Origin: Flavobacteriaceae bacterium
GTDB taxonomy: Bacteria; Bacteroidota; Bacteroidia; Flavobacteriales; Flavobacteriaceae
Reading direction: 5' to 3'
Assembly: GCA_002691645.1 (NCBI GenBank)
Contig: NZIP01000061.1
Location: 1-33,546, forward strand
DNA: 33,546 nt
Both the position numbers and the translations under genes were made by a program. This document shows, piece after piece, positions 23,031 to 31,952 of this stretch; position 1 is the stretch's first letter; each line of letters opens with the position of its first letter. The notes beneath the pieces are model-generated. The model had not been told where the DNA came from. It did no database searches and was given only the letters and a program-made list of their open reading frames with translations.

Positions 23031-24760
23031 GATCATTCAGATTATGCTTCTTGATGGGTATTGTCATTTTGAGTTGTACCAAACAAATTGAAGAGCCAAA
23101 AGAAGAATTGCTCACCCCTTATGAACTGGGGAATCAGAATCAAACTTCGACCTACGAAGAATGCATTGCATTTTACAAAGAACTTGCCAGCAGTAGCTCT
23201 AAGCTCAATATTCTAAACATAGGAACCACAGACAGTGGCTTGCCTTTGCATTTGGTCACTTTTAATCCAGACTCTGAATTCAACTTCAAAAAATTACATT
23301 CGACCAAATCTATTGTTTTAATCAACAACGGAATTCACCCTGGAGAACCTGATGGTATTGATGCGAGTATGATGCTGATGCGAGATTTGGTCTTCTCAAA
23401 AATCGAATTGCCTAAAAATACTGTTTTAGCACTTATACCTATTTACAATATTGGAGGTTCCTTAAACCGAAACACCAGTAGTAGAGTCAACCAAAACGGT
23501 CCTGAAGCCTATGGTTTTCGTGGTAATTCCCTGAATTACGATCTCAACAGAGATTTTATTAAAAACGATACTGAAAATGCCAAGAGCTTTCAGCAATTAT
23601 TTCACATGGTCAAGCCTGACTTTTTTGTGGATACCCATGTAAGTAATGGTGCGGATTATCAGTATACCCTCACCCATCTTTACACACAAGAAGATAAATT
23701 AGGAAAGCCCCTTGGAGTACTTCAAAACCAGTTTAAAAAAGACATCAGCACGCTATTAAAAGAGCAAGGTCTTGAAAGCACGCCCTATGTGAATGTCTTT
23801 AACCGAAATCCTAAAGAAGGTTTTTCGCAGTTCTATGATTCTTCTCGATACTCTACGGGATATACCGCTCTTTTTCACACTCCCGGTTTAATGATAGAAA
23901 CACATATGTTAAAACCCTATGAGCAGCGGGTCTCGCAAACATACAGCTTTCTTAAAACGATTCTTGACTACGTCGATCAGAACAGTAATCGTTTGAAATC
24001 AACACGTTTAGTGCATGAGGATTATTGGAAAAACAAAAGCTACTATCCGCTTACACATCGCATAGATAGCAGTAAATCAAAACAGTTTTTATTTAAAGGA
24101 TACGCCTCTGAATTTCAAGAGAGTAAGCTAGGTGAATATCCAAGATTAAAATACCTACAAGATCGTCCTGAAAACACAGTGATTGATTATTACAATCGAT
24201 TTGAAGTGCAAGATAGCGTTCGTATACCTAAAGCCTTTGTGATTCGAAGTAAATATGCCAAGATTATCGATCATTTAAGAAGAAACCAGGTCATTCTCGA
24301 AACAATCGAAAAGGACACTGTCTTTAAAGTTGAAGTAGACTATATCAAAGACTACAAAACTTCTAGAAGCCCCTACGAAGGCCATTATTATCATTATCAA
24401 ACGCAAACGAGCTCAAGTACTGAAGAACTCAGTTTTCAGAAGGGAGACTTCATTGCGTATACCCAACAAAATGCACTTAGATATTTAATGGAAAGCTTAG
24501 AAGCCCGAGCTCCAAATTCTTTTTTTAATTGGAATTATTTCGATGCAATACTCCAACGAAAAGAAGGTTTTTCTCCCTATGTTTTTGAAGATCTCGCTTT
24601 TGATTTATTACAAGAAGATGTCGCACTTAAAGCTAAGGTTGACAGTCTCAAAGCCCTAAACCCTAATTTTAAAGGTTATCCTTTGCTAAACTTCATATTC
24701 AAAAATTCAAAATATCTCGAAAAGGATTTTATGAGATATCCTATTTATAAAATCCCTTAA
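23021..24760 (+). CDS. M14-family metallocarboxypeptidase, lipoprotein
   Basis: A 579-residue zinc carboxypeptidase-like protein with a lipoprotein signal (FLMGIVILSC, Cys19). The zinc set is seen: His106 and Glu109 in NGIHPGEPDG, a His in VDTHVSNGADY, and a Glu in LMIETHMLKP as the likely catalytic base. RNTSSRVNQNGPEAYGFRGN with NYDLNRDF supplies the usual Asn-Arg substrate site. After the catalytic domain (to about residue 320) comes a beta-rich C-terminal part of unknown role. It probably degrades peptides at the cell envelope. The start overlaps coaD by 10 bases; its 3' end overlaps the convergent NUDIX gene by 4. Confidence 0.85.
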   Translation: MELRSFRLCFLMGIVILSCTKQIEEPKEELLTPYELGNQNQTSTYEECIAFYKELASSSSKLNILNIGTTDSGLPLHLVTFNPDSEFNFKKLHSTKSIVLINNGIHPGEPDGIDASMMLMRDLVFSKIELPKNTVLALIPIYNIGGSLNRNTSSRVNQNGPEAYGFRGNSLNYDLNRDFIKNDTENAKSFQQLFHMVKPDFFVDTHVSNGADYQYTLTHLYTQEDKLGKPLGVLQNQFKKDISTLLKEQGLESTPYVNVFNRNPKEGFSQFYDSSRYSTGYTALFHTPGLMIETHMLKPYEQRVSQTYSFLKTILDYVDQNSNRLKSTRLVHEDYWKNKSYYPLTHRIDSSKSKQFLFKGYASEFQESKLGEYPRLKYLQDRPENTVIDYYNRFEVQDSVRIPKAFVIRSKYAKIIDHLRRNQVILETIEKDTVFKVEVDYIKDYKTSRSPYEGHYYHYQTQTSSSTEELSFQKGDFIAYTQQNALRYLMESLEARAPNSFFNWNYFDAILQRKEGFSPYVFEDLAFDLLQEDVALKAKVDSLKALNPNFKGYPLLNFIFKNSKYLEKDFMRYPIYKIP

Positions 24761-25362
24761 TCATTGGGTTCTCTTATTACATTAAATAACTTTGAAATGT
24801 TTTTATAGGTATTGCGCAAGGCTATTTTGGTCTGATTAGTATTCAACCATCGCACAAAATCAATACCTTCTTCTACTTGCCCCTTTAATTTTCCATTAAA
24901 AAGCGTAGTCATTTCATACCAATAAGTGACCTTGAAGTGGTACTTTGATTTGACTTTGTACATATGATAAGTTGTATTCAATAGTTTTCCGCAATGGACT
25001 TGTGGCAACCCTGTCTCTTCTTGAACTTCACGAACAGCTGCAAAACGAGGTCCTTCGTTTTTTTCTAATTTGCCCTTTGGCAGATCCCATTTTCCATTTC
25101 GAAAAATAAAAAGAAGCTCATCGAGTTCATTGCTCACAACACCTCCTGCTGCCTGAACAATTTTGAAGTACTCTCCCATTTTTATCAAGGGTTCCTCATC
25201 GTGGTCAAAGAGAATTACTCCCTCGCTTAGAACACCTAAGTTCAAATCTTCAATCAGTTTTAAAACGGTCATCTTTTTAGAAAAGTGAACCTGTCTTTCA
25301 GAAGTATTCACTTTTTTTTTACTCAGCAGAAGGAGTCTTTCATTGACGAAAACTTTGTACAT
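24757..25362 (-). CDS. NUDIX hydrolase
   Basis: A 201-residue protein whose Nudix box is complete: GKLEKNEGPRFAAVREVQEE with TGL after it (about residues 104-126), preceded by WDLPK. The roughly 80 N-terminal residues are not part of the box and may set the substrate. Such enzymes hydrolyse nucleoside diphosphates linked to another moiety; the substrate is not known. I start at MYKVFVNERLLLLSKK (ATG 25362). A longer frame to 25476 would run antisense through the start of pyrE and is unlikely. It is divergent from pyrE with only 7 bp between the start codons. Confidence 0.88.
   Translation of the reverse strand: MYKVFVNERLLLLSKKKVNTSERQVHFSKKMTVLKLIEDLNLGVLSEGVILFDHDEEPLIKMGEYFKIVQAAGGVVSNELDELLFIFRNGKWDLPKGKLEKNEGPRFAAVREVQEETGLPQVHCGKLLNTTYHMYKVKSKYHFKVTYWYEMTTLFNGKLKGQVEEGIDFVRWLNTNQTKIALRNTYKNISKLFNVIREPND
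25350..25357 (+). promoter_or_regulatory. Probable -7 box of pyrE
   Basis: AAACTTTG matches TAnnTTTG in five of the six fixed positions and lies 12 bases before the pyrE ATG. It falls within the first codons of the divergent NUDIX gene. No TTG is found at the right distance. Confidence 0.35.
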
Positions 25363-25369
25363 TCGCACC

Positions 25370-26011
25370 ATGGTTTTAGATAAAGAAACAGCACAAGAAA
25401 CTGCTGAATTCTTGTTGCAAATTAAAGCAATTAAGTTAAATGTTGAAGACCCTTTTACATGGGCATCTGGCATCAAATCTCCGATTTATTGCGATAATAG
25501 AATTGCACTTTCTTATCCTCACGTTAGGAATCACTTGAGAGACGCTATGCGCAAAAAAATTGAACAGCAATTTTCAAGACCAGACGCCATAGCAGGAGTG
25601 GCTACCGGTGCAATAGGCCTTGGAATCTTAGTTGCAGAAGCCATGGGACTGCCCTTTGTGTATATCAGACCTAAAGCAAAGGAGCATGGTCGAAAAAACC
25701 AAATAGAAGGTTATATCGAACCTGGGCAAAGTGTCATCGTCATTGAAGACCTCATATCCACTGGAAAAAGTAGTTTTCAAGCCATTAGCGCGCTTAAAGA
25801 TTACGGCGTTCAAGTAAAGGGAATGGTGGCTATATTCACTTACAACTTCGATATCGCTTCTTCGCTCTTTGAAAAAGAAAACATTGAAGTTCACACCTTG
25901 AGTGATTACAACAACCTGATTGATATGGCTTCAAAATCCAATTACATCGCAGAAAATACCTTAGATTCTCTGCTAAGTTGGAGATCTGACCCGATCCACT
26001 GGAAACCCTAA
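25370..26011 (+). CDS. pyrE: Orotate phosphoribosyltransferase
   Basis: A 213-residue type I phosphoribosyltransferase joining orotate and PRPP to OMP in pyrimidine synthesis. FTWASGIKSPIYCDNR is the orotate-side motif, VYIRPKAKEHGRKNQIEG the flexible catalytic loop with Lys and His, and VIVIEDLISTGKSS the PRPP loop (commonly DLISTGGS; the Lys here is a mild variant). ATG 25370 (MVLDKETAQ) fits the family; the ATG at 25343 would overlap the NUDIX start. The SRPBCC gene follows after 15 bp. Confidence 0.96.
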   Translation: MVLDKETAQETAEFLLQIKAIKLNVEDPFTWASGIKSPIYCDNRIALSYPHVRNHLRDAMRKKIEQQFSRPDAIAGVATGAIGLGILVAEAMGLPFVYIRPKAKEHGRKNQIEGYIEPGQSVIVIEDLISTGKSSFQAISALKDYGVQVKGMVAIFTYNFDIASSLFEKENIEVHTLSDYNNLIDMASKSNYIAENTLDSLLSWRSDPIHWKP

Positions 26012-26026
26012 TTAATATTTATCCCT

Positions 26027-26425
26027 ATGAAAATTGAAGGAGAACTTATTCATCTAGCAAAACCTAATCTCGAAGTTCATCAGTTCTTAAGCACCCTTGA
26101 AAACTATAGTGCAATCATGCCAGAATCTAATAAGGTATTTGAAATTCTTGATGACAGACGTTTTAAATTTGGTCTTAAGGGCATGCCAGAAATCGTCTTA
26201 AAGTTAGTCGAGAGTGCTGATACTAATGTTGTGGTCTTGAGTTCAGACAACGATAAATTTCCGTTTACGCTATCTGGTCTACTCCATTCCGTTTCAGAAC
26301 AAGAAACTCAGGTACAATTGGTTTTTGAAGGTGATTTCAATCCGATGATGGAGATGATGATAAAGAACCCTTTAAGCGCCTTTGTCAATGACCTAAGCAA
26401 GGGTATTCAACTTCAATTATCTTAA
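26027..26425 (+). CDS. SRPBCC-fold protein of unknown function
   Basis: A 132-residue protein with the START/SRPBCC pattern: a strand, two short helices (LEVHQFLSTLENYSAIMPE), a run of strands (FKFGLKGMPEIVLKLVE and onward), and a long C-terminal helix (PLSAFVNDLSKGIQ). The fold usually encloses a hydrophobic ligand; which one is unknown. It has no signal peptide. It lies right after pyrE, an arrangement I associate with Flavobacteriia, and overlaps the convergent birA by 9 bases. Confidence 0.75.
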   Translation: MKIEGELIHLAKPNLEVHQFLSTLENYSAIMPESNKVFEILDDRRFKFGLKGMPEIVLKLVESADTNVVVLSSDNDKFPFTLSGLLHSVSEQETQVQLVFEGDFNPMMEMMIKNPLSAFVNDLSKGIQLQLS

Positions 26426-27169
26426 GAGATTGTAGTTCCATTTGAGTTCTTCATAGGAGGCGTGGATAATCCCTAGTTCCTCTTCTCTTACAACCAAGCG
26501 ACCAGATTCATCCACACCTTGCACTTCTACTTCTAATTGCTTATTCTTGTAAGTCACCTGAATTCGCTGATTTCGTTTAAATAAACGTTGCTGATATTCC
26601 TCAAAAATCCCATTCCAGTCGTCAAGCATAGGTATAGTGCGCATTTTTTTTTCAATACGTTCGATTAGGGTCTTAAAACTGTTTTCAATGGAATAGTGTT
26701 CACCACTAATTTGCTTCAAAGAGACTGCATGCACTAACTGATTTGGAAAATCAGTGTTATTTAAATTCACACCTATACCTATGATCATTTCATTGACTGT
26801 TCGTTCACTGCTTATAGTTTCTATGAGAATACCCGCACACTTTTTGTTTTCTGCCATAATGTCATTAGGCCATTTGACATGAAAATTTATTTCTTGTCTG
26901 GTTATTTCAGTTAAAAAATCAAGCAGAGCAATGCTTACACAGACATGAATTTGAAAAATTTGTGCAAAAGGAATTTCAACACCTTTAAACAACATGCTGA
27001 ACGTCAAACTTTTATCTTCTTCTGCGTGCCAAAAACGACCGCGTTGACCCTTACCATTTTTTTGGCAAAAAGCTAATAGGGCTACCGTCTCTTCTGAGTG
27101 ATTTTCTAAAGCGTATTCACGCAGATCATCATTAGTACTTGACGTGGTATGACATTTGATTATCTTCAT
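26417..27169 (-). CDS. birA: Biotin--[acetyl-CoA-carboxylase] ligase
   Basis: A 250-residue biotin protein ligase that activates biotin with ATP and puts it on a lysine of carboxylase biotinyl domains. Seen: TTSSTNDDLRE (substrate entry), GKGQRGRFWHAEEDKSLTFS (the GRGRxGR adenylate loop, slightly varied), HVKWPNDIM with the key Lys, and GIGVNLNNT. There is no N-terminal winged-helix domain, so it is monofunctional and not the repressor type. Its targets should include pyruvate carboxylase encoded in this window. It diverges from rsfS. Confidence 0.93.
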   Translation of the reverse strand: MKIIKCHTTSSTNDDLREYALENHSEETVALLAFCQKNGKGQRGRFWHAEEDKSLTFSMLFKGVEIPFAQIFQIHVCVSIALLDFLTEITRQEINFHVKWPNDIMAENKKCAGILIETISSERTVNEMIIGIGVNLNNTDFPNQLVHAVSLKQISGEHYSIENSFKTLIERIEKKMRTIPMLDDWNGIFEEYQQRLFKRNQRIQVTYKNKQLEVEVQGVDESGRLVVREEELGIIHASYEELKWNYNLLR

Positions 27170-27182
27170 TTGAAATAAGAAT

Positions 27183-27190
27183 TAAAGATA
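27183..27190 (-). promoter_or_regulatory. Probable -7 box of birA
   Basis: TATCTTTA on the minus strand differs from TAnnTTTG only in the last base and lies 13 bases before the birA ATG. A TTG (27214-27212) is 21 bases upstream, near the expected spacing. Confidence 0.4.
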
Positions 27191-27225
27191 AATTGGAACT
27201 TGAGTAAGGCTCAACAAAAAAACTC

Positions 27226-27233
27226 TAAATTTG
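27226..27233 (+). promoter_or_regulatory. -7 box of the rsfS-ftsH operon
   Basis: TAAATTTG is a full match to TAnnTTTG, 21 bases before the rsfS ATG. The nearest TTG upstream (27200-27202) is 23 bases away, longer than the usual 19. It is the only good box in the 85-bp gap on this strand and may serve the whole rsfS-to-psd run. Confidence 0.5.
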
Positions 27234-27254
27234 TGTTGAATATAAATTGTTTGA

Positions 27255-27635
27255 ATGCAAGAAAAAAATAATAATTCAGAGACTACACTGTCTTTGATTA
27301 TTGAAAGTATTGAAGATGTAAAAGGTTTAGAATTAAACCTATTAGATTTAAGAGCTATTGAAAATACAGTTTTTGATTTTTTTGTGATTTGCACGGGTAC
27401 TTCTAACACGCATGTAAACGCTATCGTTTCCTCAATTCAAAAAGGAGTCAGTAAGAAACTTAGTGTAAAACCATTGCAGGTTGAAGGAACTCAAAACGCC
27501 GAATGGGTACTAATGGATTACGCAGACATTGTAGTTCATGTTTTTCAAAAACAAATACGAGAAAAATATGATATCGAAGGTTTGTGGGGTGATGCAGAAC
27601 TTACCGTGATTCCTTCAAGTGTAACCAATTTATAA
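27255..27635 (+). CDS. rsfS: Ribosomal silencing factor RsfS
   Basis: A 126-residue RsfS/Iojap protein. It binds uL14 on the 50S subunit and blocks joining to 30S when nutrients are short. IIESIEDVKGLELNLLDLR, VFDFFVICTGTSNTHVNAI, WVLMDYADIVVHVFQ and the C-terminal YDIEGLWGDAE are family marks. It is the first gene of a plus-strand run with ftsH; 22 bp separate them. Confidence 0.95.
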   Translation: MQEKNNNSETTLSLIIESIEDVKGLELNLLDLRAIENTVFDFFVICTGTSNTHVNAIVSSIQKGVSKKLSVKPLQVEGTQNAEWVLMDYADIVVHVFQKQIREKYDIEGLWGDAELTVIPSSVTNL

Positions 27636-27657
27636 AAGCTAAGTTTTATTTCTCATT

Positions 27658-29637
27658 ATGACTGAAAAACCTAAAAAACAAAATCGATACGGGTGGCTAT
27701 TTTACGCTGTGATTATCCTTTTTATTGGATTTAATTTTATCGGAGGCTCTTCATTGCAATCGTCTAAAAAAACCACGATCTCTGAGCTTCAAGAGTTTTT
27801 ACGAAATGGTGATATTTCTAAAATATTAATCATCACCAACACAAGACAAGCAAAAGTATTTTTAACACCTGAGGCTCAAGAAAAGGGAATACACAGTGAA
27901 ACGACTCAAAAACCTGTTCTTCCCACACCTGGAGAAAATCCTCAGTACGTGCTGGATTACGGAGATCTTCAAAATTTTGAAAATAGCATCAACACCATAA
28001 AAAGTGAATACAATCTCGAAACAGTTGTCGACTACGACAAAGAGAACAACTATTTCATGGATTTCATTTTATCACTACTCCCGTTTATACTGATTATAGG
28101 GATTTGGATTTACCTAATGCGTCGCATGTCTGGCGGAGGAGGTCCCGGCGGAGGAGGTCAGATATTTAATATCGGTAAATCAAAAGCCAAACTCTTTGAT
28201 GAAAATACTGATACAAGAACTTCTTTTAAAGATGTAGCTGGACTAGAAGGTGCAAAAGAAGAAGTACAAGAAATTGTTGAGTTCTTAAAAAATCCAGATA
28301 AATACACTTCTCTCGGAGGAAAAATTCCAAAGGGTGCTTTACTAGTAGGTCCTCCAGGAACTGGAAAGACCCTTTTAGCAAAGGCAGTTGCAGGTGAGGC
28401 TAAGGTTCCTTTTTTCTCGCTTTCAGGATCAGATTTCGTTGAGATGTTTGTAGGGGTTGGTGCTTCTAGAGTCCGAGATCTCTTTAAACAGGCAAAAGAT
28501 AAATCGCCTGCAATTATTTTTATAGATGAAATTGATGCCATTGGTAGAGCGAGAGGGAAAAACAATATCACAGGTTCAAATGACGAACGTGAAAACACCC
28601 TGAATCAGTTATTAACTGAAATGGATGGCTTTGGAACAAACACTAACGTCATTGTTCTCGCGGCAACGAACCGAGCTGATGTTCTTGACAAAGCTTTAAT
28701 GCGAGCTGGTCGATTCGACCGTCAAATTTATGTGGATTTACCTGATCTCAATGAACGTAAAGCAATTTTCGAGGTGCATTTAAAGCCTCTTAAGACAGAT
28801 GAAGAATTAGACACCGATTTTCTAGCCAAACAAACCCCAGGATTTTCAGGAGCAGATATTGCTAATGTCTGCAATGAGGCTGCTCTTATTGCCGCTCGCA
28901 ACGACAAAAAAGCGGTTACTAAACAAGATTTTTTAGATGCTGTAGATCGTATTGTAGGTGGTTTAGAAAAAAAGAACAAAATCATAACTCCAGAAGAGAA
29001 AAATACTATTGCCTTTCACGAGGCTGGACATGCCACTGTGAGTTGGATGCTTCAATATGCAGCACCTTTAGTCAAAGTTACTATTGTACCAAGAGGTCAA
29101 TCTTTAGGAGCTGCGTGGTATCTTCCTGAAGAACGACTTATTGTTAGACCAGAACAAATGCTAGATGAGATGTGTGCCACTATGGGTGGTAGAGCAGCTG
29201 AACGTGTCATGTTCGACAACATCTCAACTGGAGCGCTAAGTGATTTAGAAAAAGTTACCAAGCAAGCCCGAGCCATGGTGACTATATACGGTTTGAATTC
29301 TAAAATTGGTAATGTTACTTATTTTGACAGCTCGGGTCAAACTGATTTTAATTTCTCTAAACCTTATAGTGAAGAAACTGCACAGGTTATCGATGCCGAA
29401 ATTTCAAAAATCATAGAAGGCCAATACAAAAGAGCCATTGAAATTTTACAAGAGCACAAAGACAAATTAATTCTACTTGCTAACAGATTGTTAGAAAAAG
29501 AAGTTATTTTTAAGGATGACTTAGAAAAGATTTTTGGTAAAAGACCTTTTGAGAGTGAAACTAATGAAGAGGTAAACATTGAAAATTCTGAGCAAAACGA
29601 TAAGACAGAAAACACTGTAGAAAAACCCACGGATTGA
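27658..29637 (+). CDS. ftsH: ATP-dependent zinc metalloprotease FtsH
   Basis: A 659-residue membrane-bound AAA+ protease for quality control of membrane and some soluble proteins. Two transmembrane helices (about residues 12-30 and 134-153) flank an extracytoplasmic domain. A glycine-rich linker (GGGGPGGGG) follows. The AAA domain has GPPGTGKT (231-238), IIFIDEIDA (Walker B), the pore loop [12 protein letters not shown] and the [13 protein letters not shown]. The zinc site is HEAGH (454-458), with the Asp of [11 protein letters not shown] as third ligand. The tail beyond about residue 635 is acidic and low in complexity. It is complete and 4 bp from the LUD gene. Confidence 0.98.
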   Translation: MTEKPKKQNRYGWLFYAVIILFIGFNFIGGSSLQSSKKTTISELQEFLRNGDISKILIITNTRQAKVFLTPEAQEKGIHSETTQKPVLPTPGENPQYVLDYGDLQNFENSINTIKSEYNLETVVDYDKENNYFMDFILSLLPFILIIGIWIYLMRRMSGGGGPGGGGQIFNIGKSKAKLFDENTDTRTSFKDVAGLEGAKEEVQEIVEFLKNPDKYTSLGGKIPKGALLVGPPGTGKTLLAKAVAGEAKVPFFSLSGSDFVEMFVGVGASRVRDLFKQAKDKSPAIIFIDEIDAIGRARGKNNITGSNDERENTLNQLLTEMDGFGTNTNVIVLAATNRADVLDKALMRAGRFDRQIYVDLPDLNERKAIFEVHLKPLKTDEELDTDFLAKQTPGFSGADIANVCNEAALIAARNDKKAVTKQDFLDAVDRIVGGLEKKNKIITPEEKNTIAFHEAGHATVSWMLQYAAPLVKVTIVPRGQSLGAAWYLPEERLIVRPEQMLDEMCATMGGRAAERVMFDNISTGALSDLEKVTKQARAMVTIYGLNSKIGNVTYFDSSGQTDFNFSKPYSEETAQVIDAEISKIIEGQYKRAIEILQEHKDKLILLANRLLEKEVIFKDDLEKIFGKRPFESETNEEVNIENSEQNDKTENTVEKPTD

Positions 29638-29641
29638 TGCC

Positions 29642-30244
29642 ATGAGTTTAATGGATAAACTTTTTAGCGGAGGTAAAGAGATACCCAAGTCTACTCGTGA
29701 GACTAAAGGAGAACACAACCCTTCACTTGACTTACCTATCGACGAGAAGTTTATTATTGAATTCAAAAAAAGTGGAGGAAAATTTGTCTACTGTGAAAAT
29801 CTAAAAGAAGTTAATATCAGTCTAGCCCATATTCTCATGGAGAATCAATGGCAACATCAACAACTGCTATGTGTTGATCCTTCACTAAAAGTCCAATTTG
29901 AAAGTTTGTTGTTTTTTACCGAACACGCTCAAGACAGTGAAATACTTTTTACGCAGTGCGAGAATCTCATTGCTGAGAATGGAACAATTTTAGTCTGTTC
30001 ACATCAACTCCATCAACTTCAACCTTCTCGATTTCCGGAGAATTTTATTGTATTTGCAAGAACAAGTCAAATTCTAAAATCACTTAATGAAGCTCTAAAA
30101 TATATACGGCAAAAGTATAATACATTGCCCGCGAATATTACTTCTCTTAAAAACAATACTGTTACAAAAGATAACGAGCAGGATTTTATGAACTACGGTT
30201 CAAAAACCAAAAATTTATACTTGTTACTTTTAGAAGATTTTTAG
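29642..30244 (+). CDS. LUD-domain protein (LutC-like)
   Basis: A 200-residue protein with a LUD-like domain, as in LutC of the lactate-utilisation complex. DEKFIIEFKKSGGKFVYCEN early in the chain, the middle FTQCENLIAENGTILVCS, and the end MNYGSKTKNLYLLLLEDF with an oxyanion-like tail are what I expect for the Flavobacteriia form. No lutA or lutB lies nearby. Its steady place between ftsH and cdsA in related bacteria (recalled, not checked) suggests another, unknown role. An ATG at 29651 is an alternative start. Confidence 0.7.
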   Translation: MSLMDKLFSGGKEIPKSTRETKGEHNPSLDLPIDEKFIIEFKKSGGKFVYCENLKEVNISLAHILMENQWQHQQLLCVDPSLKVQFESLLFFTEHAQDSEILFTQCENLIAENGTILVCSHQLHQLQPSRFPENFIVFARTSQILKSLNEALKYIRQKYNTLPANITSLKNNTVTKDNEQDFMNYGSKTKNLYLLLLEDF

Positions 30245-30246
30245 GT

Positions 30247-31047
30247 TTGAATAAAGTTTTTCCCCAGAGAATTGGAACCGGATTGATTTATGCAATTAGC
30301 CTTTTTGTAAGTCTTTTTTTTATACCTAATCTGTTTATATTCATCGCTTTTATACTTGCTTTAGCTGCAGTTTTGGAACTGCATCACATGAGCGAGAGCA
30401 ATCCTATTTTCATGATTTTGTGCTTGAGTTTATTCTTTGGCAGTTGTTTTTTCTTTAGAAACAATGAAAACTTTGCCCTAAGCCTCATTGTGATATTTTT
30501 TTTCTTTTTCATTTTCCTTGTGTTCATACTGTTTTTCAGCAATCAACAAACACTTGAATTCAATGCGCCCCTTGTAACCTCAATATCTCTTTTCTACATC
30601 AGTATTGGGATGAGTTTTTTAATTTTTATCGCTGAAAACCAAAACTATGAGGGGGCTATTATCTTAGGTTTTATTTTTCTTATTCAGTGGTCCAACGACA
30701 GTTTTTCTTATTTAATTGGTAAATGGTTAGGAAAAAGAATTCTGTTTCCGAGTATTTCACCAAAGAAAACACTTGAAGGATATGTAGGAGGTTTAATATG
30801 CACTCTTTTATTTGCACTATTCATAGGTAATTTGGTCAATCTAGATCACCTTCAAGTGATGACTCTCGCTTTTCTTATTTGTCTATGCGGTAATGCTGGA
30901 GATTTAATGGAAAGTAAAATCAAAAGGCTTTTAGGTAAAAAAGACAGTAGCCAATTATTACCTGGACATGGAGGATTTTTTGATAGAATAGACAGTATTA
31001 TTCTCTCTGTACCTATTTCCTATTTATTTTTGCACCTGATTTATTAA
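30247..31047 (+). CDS. cdsA: Phosphatidate cytidylyltransferase
   Basis: A 266-residue multi-pass inner-membrane enzyme that makes CDP-diacylglycerol from phosphatidate and CTP, the branch point of phospholipid synthesis. About seven hydrophobic helices are followed by the family signature near the C-terminus: ESKIKRLLGKKDSSQLLPG, then HGGFFDRIDS with the metal-binding Asp. The start codon is TTG, two bases after the LUD stop; no ATG lies in frame until about residue 50, well inside the membrane part. psd follows after 10 bp, so two steps towards phosphatidylethanolamine are linked. Confidence 0.93.
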   Translation: MNKVFPQRIGTGLIYAISLFVSLFFIPNLFIFIAFILALAAVLELHHMSESNPIFMILCLSLFFGSCFFFRNNENFALSLIVIFFFFFIFLVFILFFSNQQTLEFNAPLVTSISLFYISIGMSFLIFIAENQNYEGAIILGFIFLIQWSNDSFSYLIGKWLGKRILFPSISPKKTLEGYVGGLICTLLFALFIGNLVNLDHLQVMTLAFLICLCGNAGDLMESKIKRLLGKKDSSQLLPGHGGFFDRIDSIILSVPISYLFLHLIY

Positions 31048-31057
31048 AATTTGAATT

Positions 31058-31711
31058 ATGTTTCACAGAGAAGGAAAAAGCATTATACTATTTTCAACTA
31101 TTATATTCTTATGTGTATTTTTTTATTCTCAATACAATATTGAGAATGAGTTGATACAAAGAGGAATTCAAATTGTTATTGCTGTTTTTTTGTTTCTCAT
31201 TTTACAGTTCTTTAGAAATCCTAAAAGAAATACTCCACTTTCATTAGACAGCATTATAAGTCCCTGTGATGGAAAAGTGGTTGTTGTTGAAGAAGTCTAT
31301 GAAAATGAATTCTTTGAAGAGCAAATGACTCAGGTTTCCATCTTTATGTCACCTATTAATGTGCATGTCACTAGATATCCTGTAAGTGGATCTGTTTTGT
31401 ATTCAAAATACCATCCTGGAAAGTACTTGGTCGCATGGCATCCTAAATCTAGCACCTTAAATGAACGAACTACTGTAGCCATTAAAACCCCTAAGTTTGG
31501 AAGAATTGGTTATAGACAAATCGCAGGTGCCTTGGCCAGAAGAATTGTAAATTATGCGATAAAAGGCGATAAGGTCGCACAAGGAACTGATGCTGGATTC
31601 ATCAAATTTGGATCACGAATAGATTTACTCCTACCTACCTCTGCCGTAATTAATGTGAAAATTGGTCAACGGGTTGTAGGAGGCGAAACGGTAATTGCCA
31701 CAAGTTTATAA
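31058..31711 (+). CDS. psd: Phosphatidylserine decarboxylase, short form
   Basis: A 217-residue proenzyme that decarboxylates phosphatidylserine to phosphatidylethanolamine. Two N-terminal helices (about residues 8-24 and 36-52) anchor it. SPCDGKVVVVEEV, MSPINVHVTRYPVSG and HPKSSTLNERT are family motifs. Self-cleavage between Gly185 and Ser186 in KFGSRIDL makes the pyruvoyl group. This short form without the long N-terminal extension is common in Bacteroidota and alpha-proteobacteria. The stop codon is followed after one base by the acyl-CoA-binding-like gene. Confidence 0.94.
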   Translation: MFHREGKSIILFSTIIFLCVFFYSQYNIENELIQRGIQIVIAVFLFLILQFFRNPKRNTPLSLDSIISPCDGKVVVVEEVYENEFFEEQMTQVSIFMSPINVHVTRYPVSGSVLYSKYHPGKYLVAWHPKSSTLNERTTVAIKTPKFGRIGYRQIAGALARRIVNYAIKGDKVAQGTDAGFIKFGSRIDLLLPTSAVINVKIGQRVVGGETVIATSL

Positions 31712-31712
31712 A

Positions 31713-31952
31713 ATGTACATTACAGATGTTGATTTAAATCGGGACTTTAATAGTGCTGTTCACTATATAAACAGTTACCAAGAGCCTATTCAACCAGATA
31801 TACTACTGCGTTTATACGCGTATTACCGAATGGCCCATCAAAACACTAGTCATTCCAAAAAAAGTGAAGAGCCCATTATAAAAGCCTTCAAATTCAATGC
31901 AATTCTTCAAGTTTTACATTTGGATTCTGCCGAAGCCAAAAAAATTATGTAG
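31713..31952 (+). CDS. Acyl-CoA-binding-protein-like small protein
   Basis: A 79-residue protein with the ACBP four-helix pattern: DLNRDFNSAVHYINSY, then QPDILLRLYAYYRMAHQN (compare the family's KLYxLYKQAT) and a C-terminal helix ending LDSAEAKKIM. The family's KxxWDAW acyl-CoA contact is here KFNAILQV, so both tryptophans are gone and ligand binding may differ. The start (ATG 31713) lies one base after the psd stop; a longer frame from 31695 overlaps psd. The 3' end overlaps the convergent desaturase gene by 8 bases. Confidence 0.7.
   Translation: MYITDVDLNRDFNSAVHYINSYQEPIQPDILLRLYAYYRMAHQNTSHSKKSEEPIIKAFKFNAILQVLHLDSAEAKKIM

Noticed and set aside
25363-25476. Longer NUDIX N-terminus reaching into pyrE
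   Set aside because: The added 38 residues are antisense to the conserved start of pyrE and unlike Nudix proteins. MYKVFVNERLLLL is a better start.
28158-28598. A 146-codon minus-strand frame within ftsH
   Set aside because: It is antisense to the AAA+ motifs of ftsH. Long antisense frames here follow from codon usage, and no promoter or domain supports it. The same holds for the frames at 17613-17957 and 29364-29766.
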